A stretch of 64,000 nucleotides of DNA from Streptomyces qaidamensis (GCF_001611795.1 NZ_CP015098.1:4588001-4652000); one strand, 5' to 3'. Shown: positions 54,525 to 63,511, numbered from the stretch's first letter. The notes: generated from the letters alone by a model not told the origin. Program-made: numbers and translations.

Positions 54525-55816
54525 GACAGGGACCGTACCCGCGCCGGCCGGGCGGAGGTCAGGCTCGCGGTGAAGACGGACGCGCCGTCCTGCCGCCCCG
54601 AGACCCGTACGGTCACCTCCCCGGGGCGCTCGTCGAAGACCTCGGTCTCGATCCGGCACGGGCTGTGCAGCTCTGCGTAGTGGGCGAACTCGGCCGTCAG
54701 CGTGCCCGGCAGGAAGGGGCGCAGGCCGGACGCGGCGGTCGCGGCCTGGCGGGCCGCCTCGAACAGGACCATGCCGGGGACGTGGTCGTTGGGCCGTGGG
54801 AAGAGGACCGGGTGGCCGGTGTCGACGCGCAGGTTCCAGACGCCGGGACGGTCGGCGGGGGCGAGGACGACGTCCTCGGCACGGGACCGTCCCGCGGCCT
54901 GCGGCGCTATGCCCGCCAGGAGCGGAACCGGTGTGTTCAGGGAATCCAACCGGCCAGCGCGCAGGCGGCGGTAGGCGCGCGGTGAGGTGCAGCCGGTGCT
55001 TCCGGTGCCGCGGGCGACGAACCGACCCGCGCGGCGGAACTCCATCGTCGTCCGCATGCTGCGCAGTCCGTGGCCGCGGCGGCGGATCTCGGAGCAGACG
55101 ACGTCGAACTCGACCGGCTCGGCGGCGTCCGCCAGCAGCAGTGCGGTCGGGTCGACGCTGACCGTCAGGTCCCACATGACGAAGTGGGTGTCGGCCGGGG
55201 CGCCGAACTCGGCGTGCGCCAGCACCATCGAAGCCTGCCGCAACGTTTCGCCCACGATCATCGGGTCCTGGTGCCGGTCGTCGACGGGGCCGAAGAAGGG
55301 GTGGGTGGCCGGCCAGTGCGCGGTGAACCGGAAGCGGGTGTCGGAGATTCGGGTCCACCGGGTGGGGAAGACGTCCGTCTCGGTGGTGCGGTGGGCGAGT
55401 TCCGTGGTGACGGCGGTGACGGCGGTGACGGCGGTGACGGGCGAGTGGGGGGCGGGCTGGTCGGTGGCGGGAGACGGCGGCGCGGGTTCTTCGGAGGCGG
55501 TGGCTAAGGATGCGGGTTTCTCGGGGGCGGTTGTCGAGGAAGCGGGGTCTTCGGAGGTGGTGGCCGAGGATGCGGGTTTCTCGGGGGCGGTTGTCGAGGG
55601 GGCGGGGTCTTCGAAGACGGTGGCCGAGGACGCGGGTTCCTTGGAGGCGGTCGTCGGGGGTGCGGGTTCCGCGGTTGCGGGACTCGGCGGTGCCGTCTGC
55701 CGGGGGACGGCGGGGTGTGGCGGGTTCTCGACGGTCGTAGCGGTTCCGTTTGCGGGACGGCCCCCGCGTCCGGTCTGATCCTCCGTGAGTGCGCTCAAAG
55801 GTCCTGTCTGTGGCAT
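54521..55816 (-). CDS. afsA: AfsA-family gamma-butyrolactone synthase
   Basis: A 431-residue protein. Residues about 140-420 hold two hotdog-type AfsA repeats (DTHFVMWDLTVSVDPTALLL; FPRPNDHVPGMVLFEAARQA, then HYAELHSPCRIETEVF). AfsA joins a beta-keto acyl chain to dihydroxyacetone phosphate. The N-terminal 130 residues are Pro/Ser/Thr/Glu-rich tandem repeats not usual in AfsA (about 300 residues). No better start is visible downstream, since the nearby triplets are GTC and not GTG. Divergent from the receptor across an ARE-like site. Confidence 0.85.
   Translation of the reverse strand: MPQTGPLSALTEDQTGRGGRPANGTATTVENPPHPAVPRQTAPPSPATAEPAPPTTASKEPASSATVFEDPAPSTTAPEKPASSATTSEDPASSTTAPEKPASLATASEEPAPPSPATDQPAPHSPVTAVTAVTAVTTELAHRTTETDVFPTRWTRISDTRFRFTAHWPATHPFFGPVDDRHQDPMIVGETLRQASMVLAHAEFGAPADTHFVMWDLTVSVDPTALLLADAAEPVEFDVVCSEIRRRGHGLRSMRTTMEFRRAGRFVARGTGSTGCTSPRAYRRLRAGRLDSLNTPVPLLAGIAPQAAGRSRAEDVVLAPADRPGVWNLRVDTGHPVLFPRPNDHVPGMVLFEAARQAATAASGLRPFLPGTLTAEFAHYAELHSPCRIETEVFDERPGEVTVRVSGRQDGASVFTASLTSARPARVRSLS
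55408..55680. repeat. Minisatellites coding the AfsA N-terminus
   Basis: GACGGCGGT repeated four times (55408-55443), then imperfect 60-bp units containing GCGGGTTTCTCGGGGGCGGT (55510-55650). They remain in frame. Confidence 0.7.
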
Positions 55817-55861
55817 GAGAACCCCCAGGATCGGCTGCCTGGCCGCGATCGACGCTTGACT

Positions 55862-55888
55862 AAGATACGGACGAGCCGGTTTTTTTCA
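55862..55888. promoter_or_regulatory. ARE between afsA and receptor genes
   Basis: AGATACGGACGAGCCGGTTT then TTTTCA strongly resembles butyrolactone-receptor boxes (ATACnnAC..CCGGTTnTTTT). It lies 46-72 bp before the AfsA start in the divergent promoter. Confidence 0.7.
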
Positions 55889-55975
55889 AAGGGTGAGCCA
55901 AGCCGCTGGGACAGGCCCTCGCGCCCTCGCCACACAGCGACTTCACAGGGATCGACCAAGCTCAGGAGGCACCCG

Positions 55976-56692
55976 ATGGCGCGACAGGAGCGCGCGATCC
56001 GCACCCGGCGGACCATCCTGGAGGCGGCCGCGGCCGTCTTCGACGAACGCGGCTACACCTCGGCGACCATCGGCGAGATCCTGGACCGGGCAGGCGTCAC
56101 CAAGGGCGCGCTGTACTTCCACTTCGGCTCCAAGGAGGAGCTGGCGGTGGGGGTGTTCGAGGAGCAGCTCGCGATCGCGCTCCCGCCGCAGTCCAGCAAG
56201 CTCCAGGAACTCGTCGACTCCGGCCTGGTGATGGCCCGCCGGCTGCGGTCCGAACCGCTGGTGCGGGCCAGTGTGGGGCTCGCCCTCGACCAGGGGGCCA
56301 TGGACCTCGACCGCACCCCGGCCTTCCGGATGTGGATCGACCAGAACACACAGTTGCTGACCGAGGCGAAGGCGCGCGGCGAGCTGCTGCAGCACGTCGA
56401 CGTGGCGGAGACGGCGGAGCTGCTCGTCGGCAGCTTCTCCGGGGTGCAGCTGCTGTCCCAGCTGCGTTGCCAGCGGCAGGATCTGGAGCGCCGCGTCGTC
56501 GTGCTGTTCGAGCACTTCCTGCCCAGTATCACCGTGCCCGCGGTGCTGGCCAGGCTCGACATCTCGGTGGACCGGGCCGAGCGGTTGCTGGCGCAGGTGC
56601 GGACGCCGGAGGAAGCGGCCGTGACCGTGGAGGCTCCGGTGCCTTCAGTGCCTTCAGTGCCTTCAGCGCCTTCGGTGCCCTCGGGGGCCTAG
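55976..56692 (+). CDS. Gamma-butyrolactone receptor (ArpA/ScbR family)
   Basis: A 238-residue TetR-type repressor. HTH residues 8-54 (RTRRTILEAAAAVFDERGYT; ILDRAGVTKGALYFHFGSKE). The ligand domain (VRASVGLALDQGAMDLDRTP) keeps the Trp of FRMWIDQNTQ that lines the lactone pocket in this family. ATG after CAGGAGG. It should bind the ARE upstream and release on the lactone. The C-terminal tail repeats PSVPSV. Confidence 0.87.
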   Translation: MARQERAIRTRRTILEAAAAVFDERGYTSATIGEILDRAGVTKGALYFHFGSKEELAVGVFEEQLAIALPPQSSKLQELVDSGLVMARRLRSEPLVRASVGLALDQGAMDLDRTPAFRMWIDQNTQLLTEAKARGELLQHVDVAETAELLVGSFSGVQLLSQLRCQRQDLERRVVVLFEHFLPSITVPAVLARLDISVDRAERLLAQVRTPEEAAVTVEAPVPSVPSVPSAPSVPSGA

Positions 56693-56826
56693 CGCACCGC
56701 CGCCGTACCGCCCGGCACGGATTGTCCACAGCTGTGGAGTTGTCCACAGGGTCTGACGCGTTTCGGCCGCCGGTTGTACGGTCGGCACGAGTTGATGTTC
56801 GTGCGCGTGCGGGGGAGGCGGTCGGG

Positions 56827-58266
56827 ATGACCAGGGCTGGAGCTCAGGACGAGGGCGGGGCCAAGGCGAGGGAAGGGGCGCCACGCCGGCTGCCCGAGGT
56901 GCGTGGCTTCGCCGAATGGCCGGCCGCGGGCTCGCCCAAGGACGAGGGCAAGGCCCTGCGCAAGCGGATCCCGCGCAGCGCGCACGCCATGCTCGACCTG
57001 GACGCGTCCCGGCCCGACGCGGTGAGCGCCGTCGAGGAGTCCGGCCGCGGGCGGCTGCCTGAGCTGGCCCCGATCCGGGTCGGCCGCATGACCGCCACCC
57101 CGTTCGCGTTCCTGCGCGGCGCGGCGGGCCTCATGGCGTACGACCTGGCGCGCACGCCCATGACCGGCATCCGGGCCCAGATCTGCGGCGACGCCCACGC
57201 GGCCAATTTCGGCCTGTACGGCGACGCGCGCGGCGGCCTGGTCATCGACCTGAACGACTTCGACGAAACGGTGTCCGGCCCCTGGGAGTGGGACCTCAAG
57301 CGTCTCGCGACCTCCCTGGTGCTCGCGGGCCGAGTGGCGGGCGCCGACGAGGACGAGTGCCGCAAGGCGGCGTACGACGCGGCGGGCGCCTACCGCAGGA
57401 CCATGCGGCTCCTGGCCCGGCTCCCGGTGCTGGACGCGTGGAACGCCATCGCGGACGAGGAACTCGTCTCCCACGCGGACGCCCATGATCTGCTCGGCAC
57501 GCTGGAGCGGGTCTCCGAGAAGGCCCGTCACAACACCAGCGGCCGCTTCGCGGCCAAGTCGACCGAGACCACCGAAGACGGCGGGCGCCGCTTCGTCGAC
57601 GCCCCGCCGGTGCTGCGACGGGTCCCGGACGCCGAGGCCGCGGCGGTGGCGGCGTCCCTGGAGGAGTACGCCGGCACCCTGCAGGAGGACCGCCTGCCGC
57701 TCCTCGCCCGGTACGCGGTGCACGACGTGGCCTTCCGGGTCGTCGGCACGGGCAGTGTCGGCACCCGGTCCTACGTCGTGCTGCTCCTCGACCACCGGGG
57801 CGAGCCGCTGGTTCTCCAGGTGAAGGAGGCACGGGCGTCGGCGCTGGTGCCGCATCTGGTGAAGGCCGGTTTCGAGGCGCCGGAGGCCGGTCACGAAGGG
57901 CGGCGGGTCGTGATGGGCCAGAAGCGGATGCAGGTCGTGAGCGACAACCTGCTGGGCTGGACGACGGTCGACGGTTTCCCCTTCCAGGTCCGCCAGTTCC
58001 GCAACCGCAAGGGCAGCGTCGACCCGGCCGCGCTGGCCGCCGACCAGATGGACGACTACGGCCGCATGACCGGTGCGCTCCTGGCCCGCGCACACGCGCA
58101 CAGCGCCGATCCGCGGCTCATCGCCGGGTACTGCGGGAAGAACGAGGAACTGGACGAGGCGATGGCGGACTTCGCCGTGGCCTACGCGGACCGGACGGAG
58201 GCGGATCACGCGGAGCTGGTGGCCGGGGTACGGGCGGGGAAGGTCGCGGCAGAGGTGGGGGTGTAG
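56827..58266 (+). CDS. DUF2252 family protein
   Basis: A 479-residue protein with DUF2252 signatures: AFLRGAAGLMAYDLA, CGDAHAANFGLYGD, VIDLNDFDETVSGPWEWDLK. The fold resembles aminoglycoside phosphotransferase/kinase-like proteins (the HAANFG/DFD pair mimics catalytic and metal loops), so a phosphotransferase activity is plausible but unproven. ATG after GGGGAGG. The 134 bp upstream contain TTGTCCACA-like sequences. Confidence 0.8.
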   Translation: MTRAGAQDEGGAKAREGAPRRLPEVRGFAEWPAAGSPKDEGKALRKRIPRSAHAMLDLDASRPDAVSAVEESGRGRLPELAPIRVGRMTATPFAFLRGAAGLMAYDLARTPMTGIRAQICGDAHAANFGLYGDARGGLVIDLNDFDETVSGPWEWDLKRLATSLVLAGRVAGADEDECRKAAYDAAGAYRRTMRLLARLPVLDAWNAIADEELVSHADAHDLLGTLERVSEKARHNTSGRFAAKSTETTEDGGRRFVDAPPVLRRVPDAEAAAVAASLEEYAGTLQEDRLPLLARYAVHDVAFRVVGTGSVGTRSYVVLLLDHRGEPLVLQVKEARASALVPHLVKAGFEAPEAGHEGRRVVMGQKRMQVVSDNLLGWTTVDGFPFQVRQFRNRKGSVDPAALAADQMDDYGRMTGALLARAHAHSADPRLIAGYCGKNEELDEAMADFAVAYADRTEADHAELVAGVRAGKVAAEVGV

Positions 58267-58581
58267 AGGCTGCGTGTTTTCGGGTGCGTGGCGCGGGATG
58301 CGGGGTGCCGGGTGCCGGGTGCCGGGTGCGCGCTGAGGGCTGAGGGTGCGTGCGGCTGCGGCTGCGGCTGCGGCTGCGGGTGGCGCGTTGCGGGTTCTGT
58401 GAGACTGCGGGTTGTGGGCTGTGGCTGCGGGATCGCCGGATGGGGCTGATGGCTGTGGCTCGTGGGACGTCGGATGGGGCGTCGGATGGGGCGTCGGATG
58501 GGGCGCCGTCCGCCGGGTCCGTCCGACCGGGGCTGCCCTCCGGGGCGTGGACGGGGTCGGGCCGTCACCTAGGCTGGTCGG
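58267..58581. repeat. Non-coding gap with simple repeats
   Basis: No gene. Tandem GGGTGCC units (58300-58330), GGCTGC x4 (about 58352-58378) and GATGGGGCGTCG x3 (58470-58505). Confidence 0.65.
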
Positions 58582-59427
58582 GTGACGACCCCGGAAGCTG
58601 AGCAGGATGGTGGCGACGCCGCCCGGCCCGAGGCGCGGCTGGAGCGGGCCGTGCGGGCCGCCGAGCAGGCGTTGATCGAGTACGAGATCGCGGTGGAGAC
58701 CTTCCGCGTCGAGGTCGAGAATTTCTCCCGGCTGCACGAACAGAAGCTCGGCCCGATCTACGCCCGGCTCGAGGAGCTGGACGCCCGGATCCTGGAAGCC
58801 AGAGCCGCCCGCAGCGGCGACCCCGCGGACCGGCAGCGGGCGGAGGAGGCCAGGGCGCGGCTCGCCCCAATTCCCGGCGTCGAGGATCTGCTGCACGGCT
58901 GGATGGACGGCAGCGGTCTGTTCCCAGAGGCCTCCGCGATGCTCACGGACCAGCCGGTCCGGCCACCGCAGCGGGTCCGCCCCAGCGAGGAGGCCCGCAA
59001 GCTGTACCGCGACCTTGCCCGCAAGGCCCACCCGGACCTGGCGCAGGAGGAGAAGGAACGCGCGCGGCGCGAGGAGTTCATCACGCGGGTCAACGCCGCC
59101 TACGCCCGGGGCGACGAGGCCGAGCTGCGGGAACTCGCCGCGGAATGGGCCAAGGGACCCGAGCTGAAGCGGGGCCCGAGCCGTGCCGAGGAGCTCTACG
59201 CCCGGCTCGAATGGCTCGCCCAGCGCAAGGAGCTGCTCGGCCTGCTCGCCAGGGAGCTGGAGGACAGCGCCATCGGCCACATGCTCCAGCTGGCCCCGGA
59301 CGACCCGGACCGGCTCCTGGACGAGATCGGGCAAGGGCTCCTCGCCCAGGTCACCGAGCGCGAGATGGAGCTGGCCGCGCTGCTCGGCGAAGGAGAAGGC
59401 CAGGGCCGGGGCGAGAGCCAGGTCTGA
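58582..59427 (+). CDS. J-domain-like coiled-coil protein, 281 aa
   Basis: A long coiled coil (residues 15-95), then a short J-domain-like segment (EEARKLYRDLARKAHPDLAQ) with the HPD signature near residue 150, and a helical C-terminus. It could stimulate an Hsp70, but the J domain is minimal and helix IV is unclear. GTG start. Confidence 0.68.
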   Translation: MTTPEAEQDGGDAARPEARLERAVRAAEQALIEYEIAVETFRVEVENFSRLHEQKLGPIYARLEELDARILEARAARSGDPADRQRAEEARARLAPIPGVEDLLHGWMDGSGLFPEASAMLTDQPVRPPQRVRPSEEARKLYRDLARKAHPDLAQEEKERARREEFITRVNAAYARGDEAELRELAAEWAKGPELKRGPSRAEELYARLEWLAQRKELLGLLARELEDSAIGHMLQLAPDDPDRLLDEIGQGLLAQVTEREMELAALLGEGEGQGRGESQV

Positions 59428-59474
59428 GCCGTGCCCCGGCCGGGGTCCGGGCCGGTTCCGGTAGCGTCGGACGC

Positions 59475-59822
59475 ATGAGTTTTGGAGCTGGTGTACCCAC
59501 GGTCGCGGTCGCGGACCTCAAGGACGGTGACTTCCTGCTGGACGTCCGGGAGGACGACGAGTGGAAGGCCGGTCACGCCGAAGGGGCGCTGCACATCCCC
59601 ATCAGCGAGTTCGTCGCCCGCTACGGCGAGCTGACCGAGGCCGCCCCGCAGGACGGCCGGGTCCATGTGATCTGCCGCTCCGGAGGCCGGTCCGCCCAGG
59701 TCACGATGTATCTGGCCCAGCAGGGCGTCGACGCCGTGAACGTCGACGGCGGTATGCAGGTGTGGGAGGCGGCGGGCCGTCCCGTCGTGACGGACGACGG
59801 GCAGGAAGGGTTCGTCCTCTAG
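59475..59822 (+). CDS. Rhodanese-like sulfurtransferase
   Basis: A 115-residue single rhodanese domain. LLDVREDDEWKAGHAEGALH and active-site loop CRSGGRS. Transfers sulfane sulfur or acts in redox signalling. Ends before GTGGGCCGC simple repeats (59825-59900). Confidence 0.88.
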   Translation: MSFGAGVPTVAVADLKDGDFLLDVREDDEWKAGHAEGALHIPISEFVARYGELTEAAPQDGRVHVICRSGGRSAQVTMYLAQQGVDAVNVDGGMQVWEAAGRPVVTDDGQEGFVL

Positions 59823-59824
59823 AC

Positions 59825-59900
59825 CGCGTGGGCCGCGTGGGCCGCGTGGGCCGCGTGGGCCCGTGGGCCGCATGGGCTCTGCATGGGCCGCATGGGCCAC
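59825..59900. repeat. GTGGGCCGC simple repeat
   Basis: Repeats of a 9-bp GTGGGCCGC unit, with CATGGGCCG variants, between convergent rhodanese and acyl-CoA dehydrogenase genes. Confidence 0.6.
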
Positions 59901-59970
59901 CTGACCGACTAGGTCGCCCGGGCCGTTGGACTGCCTGGACCGCCCAGGCCGCCGGGGCCGCCCGTTCTCG

Positions 59971-61104
59971 TCAGGCCAGTAGGTGGGTCGCCAGGAGGTC
60001 GCCCAGGGCCTCTTCGTGGGCCGAGGCCGGGCCGAGTGACAGTTCCAGGTGCTTGGCCCAGGCGTGGTAGCGGTGCAGGGGGTAGTCGACGTCGGCGCCA
60101 AAGCCGCCGTGCAGGTGCTGCGCGGTCTGCACGACCCGGCGTACGCCCTCCGCCGCCCAGATCTTGGCGACGGCCACGTCTCCGGCGGCGGGCAGCGGGC
60201 CCGGGGCCCCGGAGGAGATCCGCCACGCGGCCTGCCACAGCGTGGCCTCCATGGCGCGCAGGTCGATATAGCGGTCGGCGGCCTGCACGGCGACGGCCTG
60301 GAAGGTCGCGATGGGGAAACCGAACTGCTCACGCTTGCCTGTGTAGTCCCCGGTCATCCGCAGCACACGCTCCCCGAGGCCGAGCGCCAGCGCACACGTC
60401 CCGGTGGCCAGCAGGTCCCGCAGCCACTCCCACGCCCCGTCGGTGTCGATGACGTCCCGGGCGGCGAGCCGTGCCGACTCCAGCCGCAGTTCGCCGAGCC
60501 GCTCGCCGCTGGTGGAGAACTGCTCGGCGAGGGCGGTTCCCTCGTGGCCGCGCGGCACCAGGGCCAGCACGGTCCGTCCGGTCCCGGTGTGCGCGGGGAC
60601 GAGCGTGACGTCCGCGTCGTGGGCCCACGGCACCGCGGTCTGGACCCCGTCGAGCACCCAGGTGCCGCCGTCCTGCCGGGCGGTCACGGCCTGCTCGGCC
60701 GGGTCGTGGCCGGTGCGGCCGTGCGCGGCGACGGTCAGCACGGTCTCGCCCCTGCCGGCCCGGGCGAGCAGGCCCCTCTTCGCCTCTTCGCCGCCGTAGG
60801 CCTGGACGGCCGCCGCTGCCGCGCTGCTCTCCAGCAGGGGCACCCTGGCCAGGACCCGCGCTGACTCCCGAAGCACCAGGCACAACGCGATGGCGTCCAG
60901 GCCGGCCCCGCCGTACCGGGGGTCGAGCAGCAGGCTCAGCAGGTCCGCGTCGGCGAGTGTGGCCCACAGGGCCCGGTCGTACGTCTCGGCGACGGCGCCG
61001 GGGGTGAGGGCCGGGCTGGGCACGGCGTCGGGCGCGACCCCGGCGAACACGCCCCTCGCCGCCTCGGCCGCCGCCTGCTGCTCCTCGGTGAAGGTGAAGT
61101 CCAC
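59971..61104 (-). CDS. Acyl-CoA dehydrogenase
   Basis: A 377-residue FAD enzyme of the ACAD family: N-terminal helical domain (MDFTFTEEQQAAAEAARGVF), beta-barrel, and C-terminal helices (YIDLRAMEATLWQAAWRIS; QHLHGGFGADVDYPLHRYHA). The usual catalytic Glu position is not obvious (DVDYPLHR replaces the common D/EYP.ER). Such FadE-like proteins can be steroid/lipid side-chain subunits that work as heteromers; no partner is adjacent. A KstR-type palindrome lies upstream. Confidence 0.85.
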   Translation of the reverse strand: MDFTFTEEQQAAAEAARGVFAGVAPDAVPSPALTPGAVAETYDRALWATLADADLLSLLLDPRYGGAGLDAIALCLVLRESARVLARVPLLESSAAAAAVQAYGGEEAKRGLLARAGRGETVLTVAAHGRTGHDPAEQAVTARQDGGTWVLDGVQTAVPWAHDADVTLVPAHTGTGRTVLALVPRGHEGTALAEQFSTSGERLGELRLESARLAARDVIDTDGAWEWLRDLLATGTCALALGLGERVLRMTGDYTGKREQFGFPIATFQAVAVQAADRYIDLRAMEATLWQAAWRISSGAPGPLPAAGDVAVAKIWAAEGVRRVVQTAQHLHGGFGADVDYPLHRYHAWAKHLELSLGPASAHEEALGDLLATHLLA

Positions 61105-61502
61105 AGTGCCTGTCCTTCCGCGATCCCGGTGAGCTGACGGGGCGTCAAGATAGAACAGGTTCTAGAAGAAGGGAATGGGTGTACGGGCGGGCGCCGTAGG
61201 GTGTCACTCTCACGGACGACCGGGCGGGGCGCCCTGTGGATAACCTGCGGGGGTCCCCTGTGGACCAGGGGGACCGCGGTTTCGACCGGTCGAGCTCGCC
61301 GTACGGTCGGCCTCCGCGGTGTGGTGACGGCCACGGCGGGACCGGCGGACAGGGGCTGTGCCCGGGTGGGCGTCCTGAGTACCGTGCCCGTGCCGACGCC
61401 GCGCAGTGCCGCGCGCGGTACGACGCCCTCGCGGCCGGGTGGCCGGGTGGCCGGGTGGCCGGGCGGACGGAACGACGGACCGGGATCGTGGAACGGGGCG
61501 GA
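61105..61502. other. Intergenic region, 398 bp
   Basis: The divergent promoter region of the acyl-CoA dehydrogenase and DUF5819 genes; no gene is seen. It holds the KstR-like operator, a GTGGATAAC (DnaA-box-like) at about 61235, and GGCCGGGTGGCC repeats near 61434-61465. Confidence 0.45.
61151..61164. promoter_or_regulatory. KstR-type operator
   Basis: TAGAACAGGTTCTA fits TnnAACnnGTTnnA, the consensus of KstR-type TetR repressors controlling fatty-acid and steroid genes. It lies 47 bp before the acyl-CoA dehydrogenase start. Confidence 0.65.
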
Positions 61503-62303
61503 ATGGACGCGTACGACGAGGGCCCGGACGCCCGGCATGGCCCGGACGCGCCGAGCCGGCCGGTCCCGCCCGAGGAGCGGGGCGCGCCGGCGGAGTCCGC
61601 CGAGCCGATCGAGCCCTCCGGGTCTTACCCGCTCGGCGAGCCCCGTACCGAGGTCGCCGCGCTCTCCCTCCGCTACCGGATCGCGGTCGCCCTGGCGCTC
61701 GCGGTCGTCGCCGTCGGGGTGTGTGTGCATCTGGGGATGACGTTCCTGCACGTCGCGCCGGCGAACACGGTCACCAAGGCGCACGGCAAGGCCGTGGACG
61801 ACTGGATCTACCCGGAGTTCGAGCAGAACTGGAAGCTCTTCGCGCCGAACCCGCTCCAGCAGAACATCTCGATCCAGGTCCGCGCCGGGATCCGGGGGCC
61901 GGACGGCGTGACGTCGACCACCGGCTGGTACGACCTGTCCGCCGAGGACGGCCTCGCCATCGACGGCAACCTGCTGCCCAGCCACACCCAGCAGAACGAA
62001 CTGCGCCGCGCCTGGGACTTCTACGTCGCGACCCACGACGGCGAGAACCGCCCGGTGGGCCTGCGCGGATCGCTCTCGGAGTCGTATCTGCGCCGGATCA
62101 TGGTGCTGCGCCTCGGCCGTGACGATGCCGTTCGGGCCGCGACCGGGGGCTCCGGTGTCATCGAGCGGGTGCAGGTCCGCTCCCGCACCAGCAACGTGCC
62201 GCCGCCCGAGTGGAGCCGGGAGAAGGTCTCCACGACACCGTCCTACCGGGAGCTGCCATGGTGGGAGCTCCCGCATGACGAGGCCGCGGGAGGGGTGCGG
62301 TGA
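61503..62303 (+). CDS. DUF5819 (SdpA-like) membrane protein
   Basis: A 266-residue protein. Disordered N-terminus (1-55), one membrane helix (IAVALALAVVAVGVCVHLGM), then an extracytoplasmic domain (YPEFEQNWKLFAPNPLQQNI; RGSLSESYLRRIMVLRL), the DUF5819 pattern found in SdpA. It overlaps the HTTM gene by four bases. No SdpC toxin precursor is adjacent. Confidence 0.68.
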   Translation: MDAYDEGPDARHGPDAPSRPVPPEERGAPAESAEPIEPSGSYPLGEPRTEVAALSLRYRIAVALALAVVAVGVCVHLGMTFLHVAPANTVTKAHGKAVDDWIYPEFEQNWKLFAPNPLQQNISIQVRAGIRGPDGVTSTTGWYDLSAEDGLAIDGNLLPSHTQQNELRRAWDFYVATHDGENRPVGLRGSLSESYLRRIMVLRLGRDDAVRAATGGSGVIERVQVRSRTSNVPPPEWSREKVSTTPSYRELPWWELPHDEAAGGVR

Positions 62304-63511
62304 ACCGCTTCTCGCTGGCGGTCTCGGGCGGTATCGCGCGTGTCACCGAGGCCGCCCTGGGCCCTTACCAGACGGCCGTCATCCGCATCGGCTTCAGCGC
62401 CACCTGGCTGCTGTTCCTGCTCCGCGAGCTCCCCCACCGCCACGAGCTGTACGGTCCCGACGGCCCCTGGAGCTGGGATCTGGCCCAGCAGCTGATCGCG
62501 TCCAACGGCTCGTTCACCGCGCTGATGTGGTCGGACGGCCGGGTCTGGTTCGAGATCGTCTACGCGCTCGCGGTCCTCTCCAGCGCCCTGCTGATGCTGG
62601 GCTGGCGCACCCGCACCATGTCGGTGCTGTTCATGGCCGGGGTGCTGTCGCTGCAGAACCGCAGCGTCTTCATGGGTGACGGCGGCGACAACGTGCTGCA
62701 CCTGATGTCGATCTACCTGGTCTTCACGCGGTGCGCCCAGGTGTGGTCGCTGGACGCCCGGCGGGCCGTGCGGGAGAGGGCGGCCCGGGCGCGGGGCGAG
62801 CGGGTCACGGACCGGACCGGCCCGGCCCTGTGGGGCGTGCTCGGGGCCGTGCTGATCGCGGTCACCCTGGTCGGCCGGATACAGGGCGACTGGCTGATAC
62901 CGGCGCTGCTGTGGACGGTGTGGGTGGGGCAGGCCCTGTGGTGGCTGGTCGGGCGGCGGGCCGGGACCGGGGAGCCGCGGATCCTGCTGGACGTGATCGG
63001 CAACGTCGTGCACAACGGCGCCCTGCTCGTGATCATGGCCGAGGCGTGCCTGATCTACGCGACGGCCGGCTGGTACAAGGTCCAGGGCTCCCGCTGGCAG
63101 GACGGCACCGCTGTCTACTACCCGCTCCACCTGGAGTACTTCTCGCCCTGGCCGGCGCTCGCCGATCTGCTGTCCGCCAGCGGCACGATGGTGATGCTGG
63201 TGACCTACGGGACGGTCCTCGTGCAGGTCGCCTTCCCGTTCACCCTGTTCAACCGGCGGGTGAAGAACGTCCTGCTGGCGGTGATGATGACCGAGCACGC
63301 CGTGATCGCCGTGGTCCTCGGTCTGCCGTTCTTCTCGCTGGCGATGATCGCGGCGGACGCGGTGTTCCTGCCGACGGGCTTCCTGCGCCGCCTGGGCGGC
63401 CGGGCGGCACGCGGGCGTGACCGGCTCGCGTGCCGGGGCGGGCGGGTGTCCCTGCCCGGGCAGCGTGCCCGGGAGAACCCCGAGGCCGAGCACGTAGGCT
63501 CCGGGACATGA
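62300..63511 (+). CDS. HTTM-domain (SdpB-like) membrane protein
   Basis: A 403-residue polytopic protein with about eight spans and HTTM signatures (RIGFSATWLLFLLRELPHRH; NRSVFMGDGGDNVLHLMSIY; YATAGWYKVQGSRWQDGTAV). HTTM proteins are relatives of vitamin K-dependent gamma-carboxylase; SdpB is one. It probably works with the DUF5819 protein on a peptide or lipid substrate. The long C-terminal tail is basic. Coupled to both neighbours. Confidence 0.75.
   Translation: MNRFSLAVSGGIARVTEAALGPYQTAVIRIGFSATWLLFLLRELPHRHELYGPDGPWSWDLAQQLIASNGSFTALMWSDGRVWFEIVYALAVLSSALLMLGWRTRTMSVLFMAGVLSLQNRSVFMGDGGDNVLHLMSIYLVFTRCAQVWSLDARRAVRERAARARGERVTDRTGPALWGVLGAVLIAVTLVGRIQGDWLIPALLWTVWVGQALWWLVGRRAGTGEPRILLDVIGNVVHNGALLVIMAEACLIYATAGWYKVQGSRWQDGTAVYYPLHLEYFSPWPALADLLSASGTMVMLVTYGTVLVQVAFPFTLFNRRVKNVLLAVMMTEHAVIAVVLGLPFFSLAMIAADAVFLPTGFLRRLGGRAARGRDRLACRGGRVSLPGQRARENPEAEHVGSGT

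Noticed and set aside
56720..56755. DnaA boxes upstream of DUF2252
   Set aside because: TTGTCCACA differs from the consensus at the third position and copies are isolated.
56689..59334. 881-codon open frame on the minus strand
   Set aside because: Runs antisense across DUF2252 and the J-domain-like gene; composition artefact of high third-position GC.
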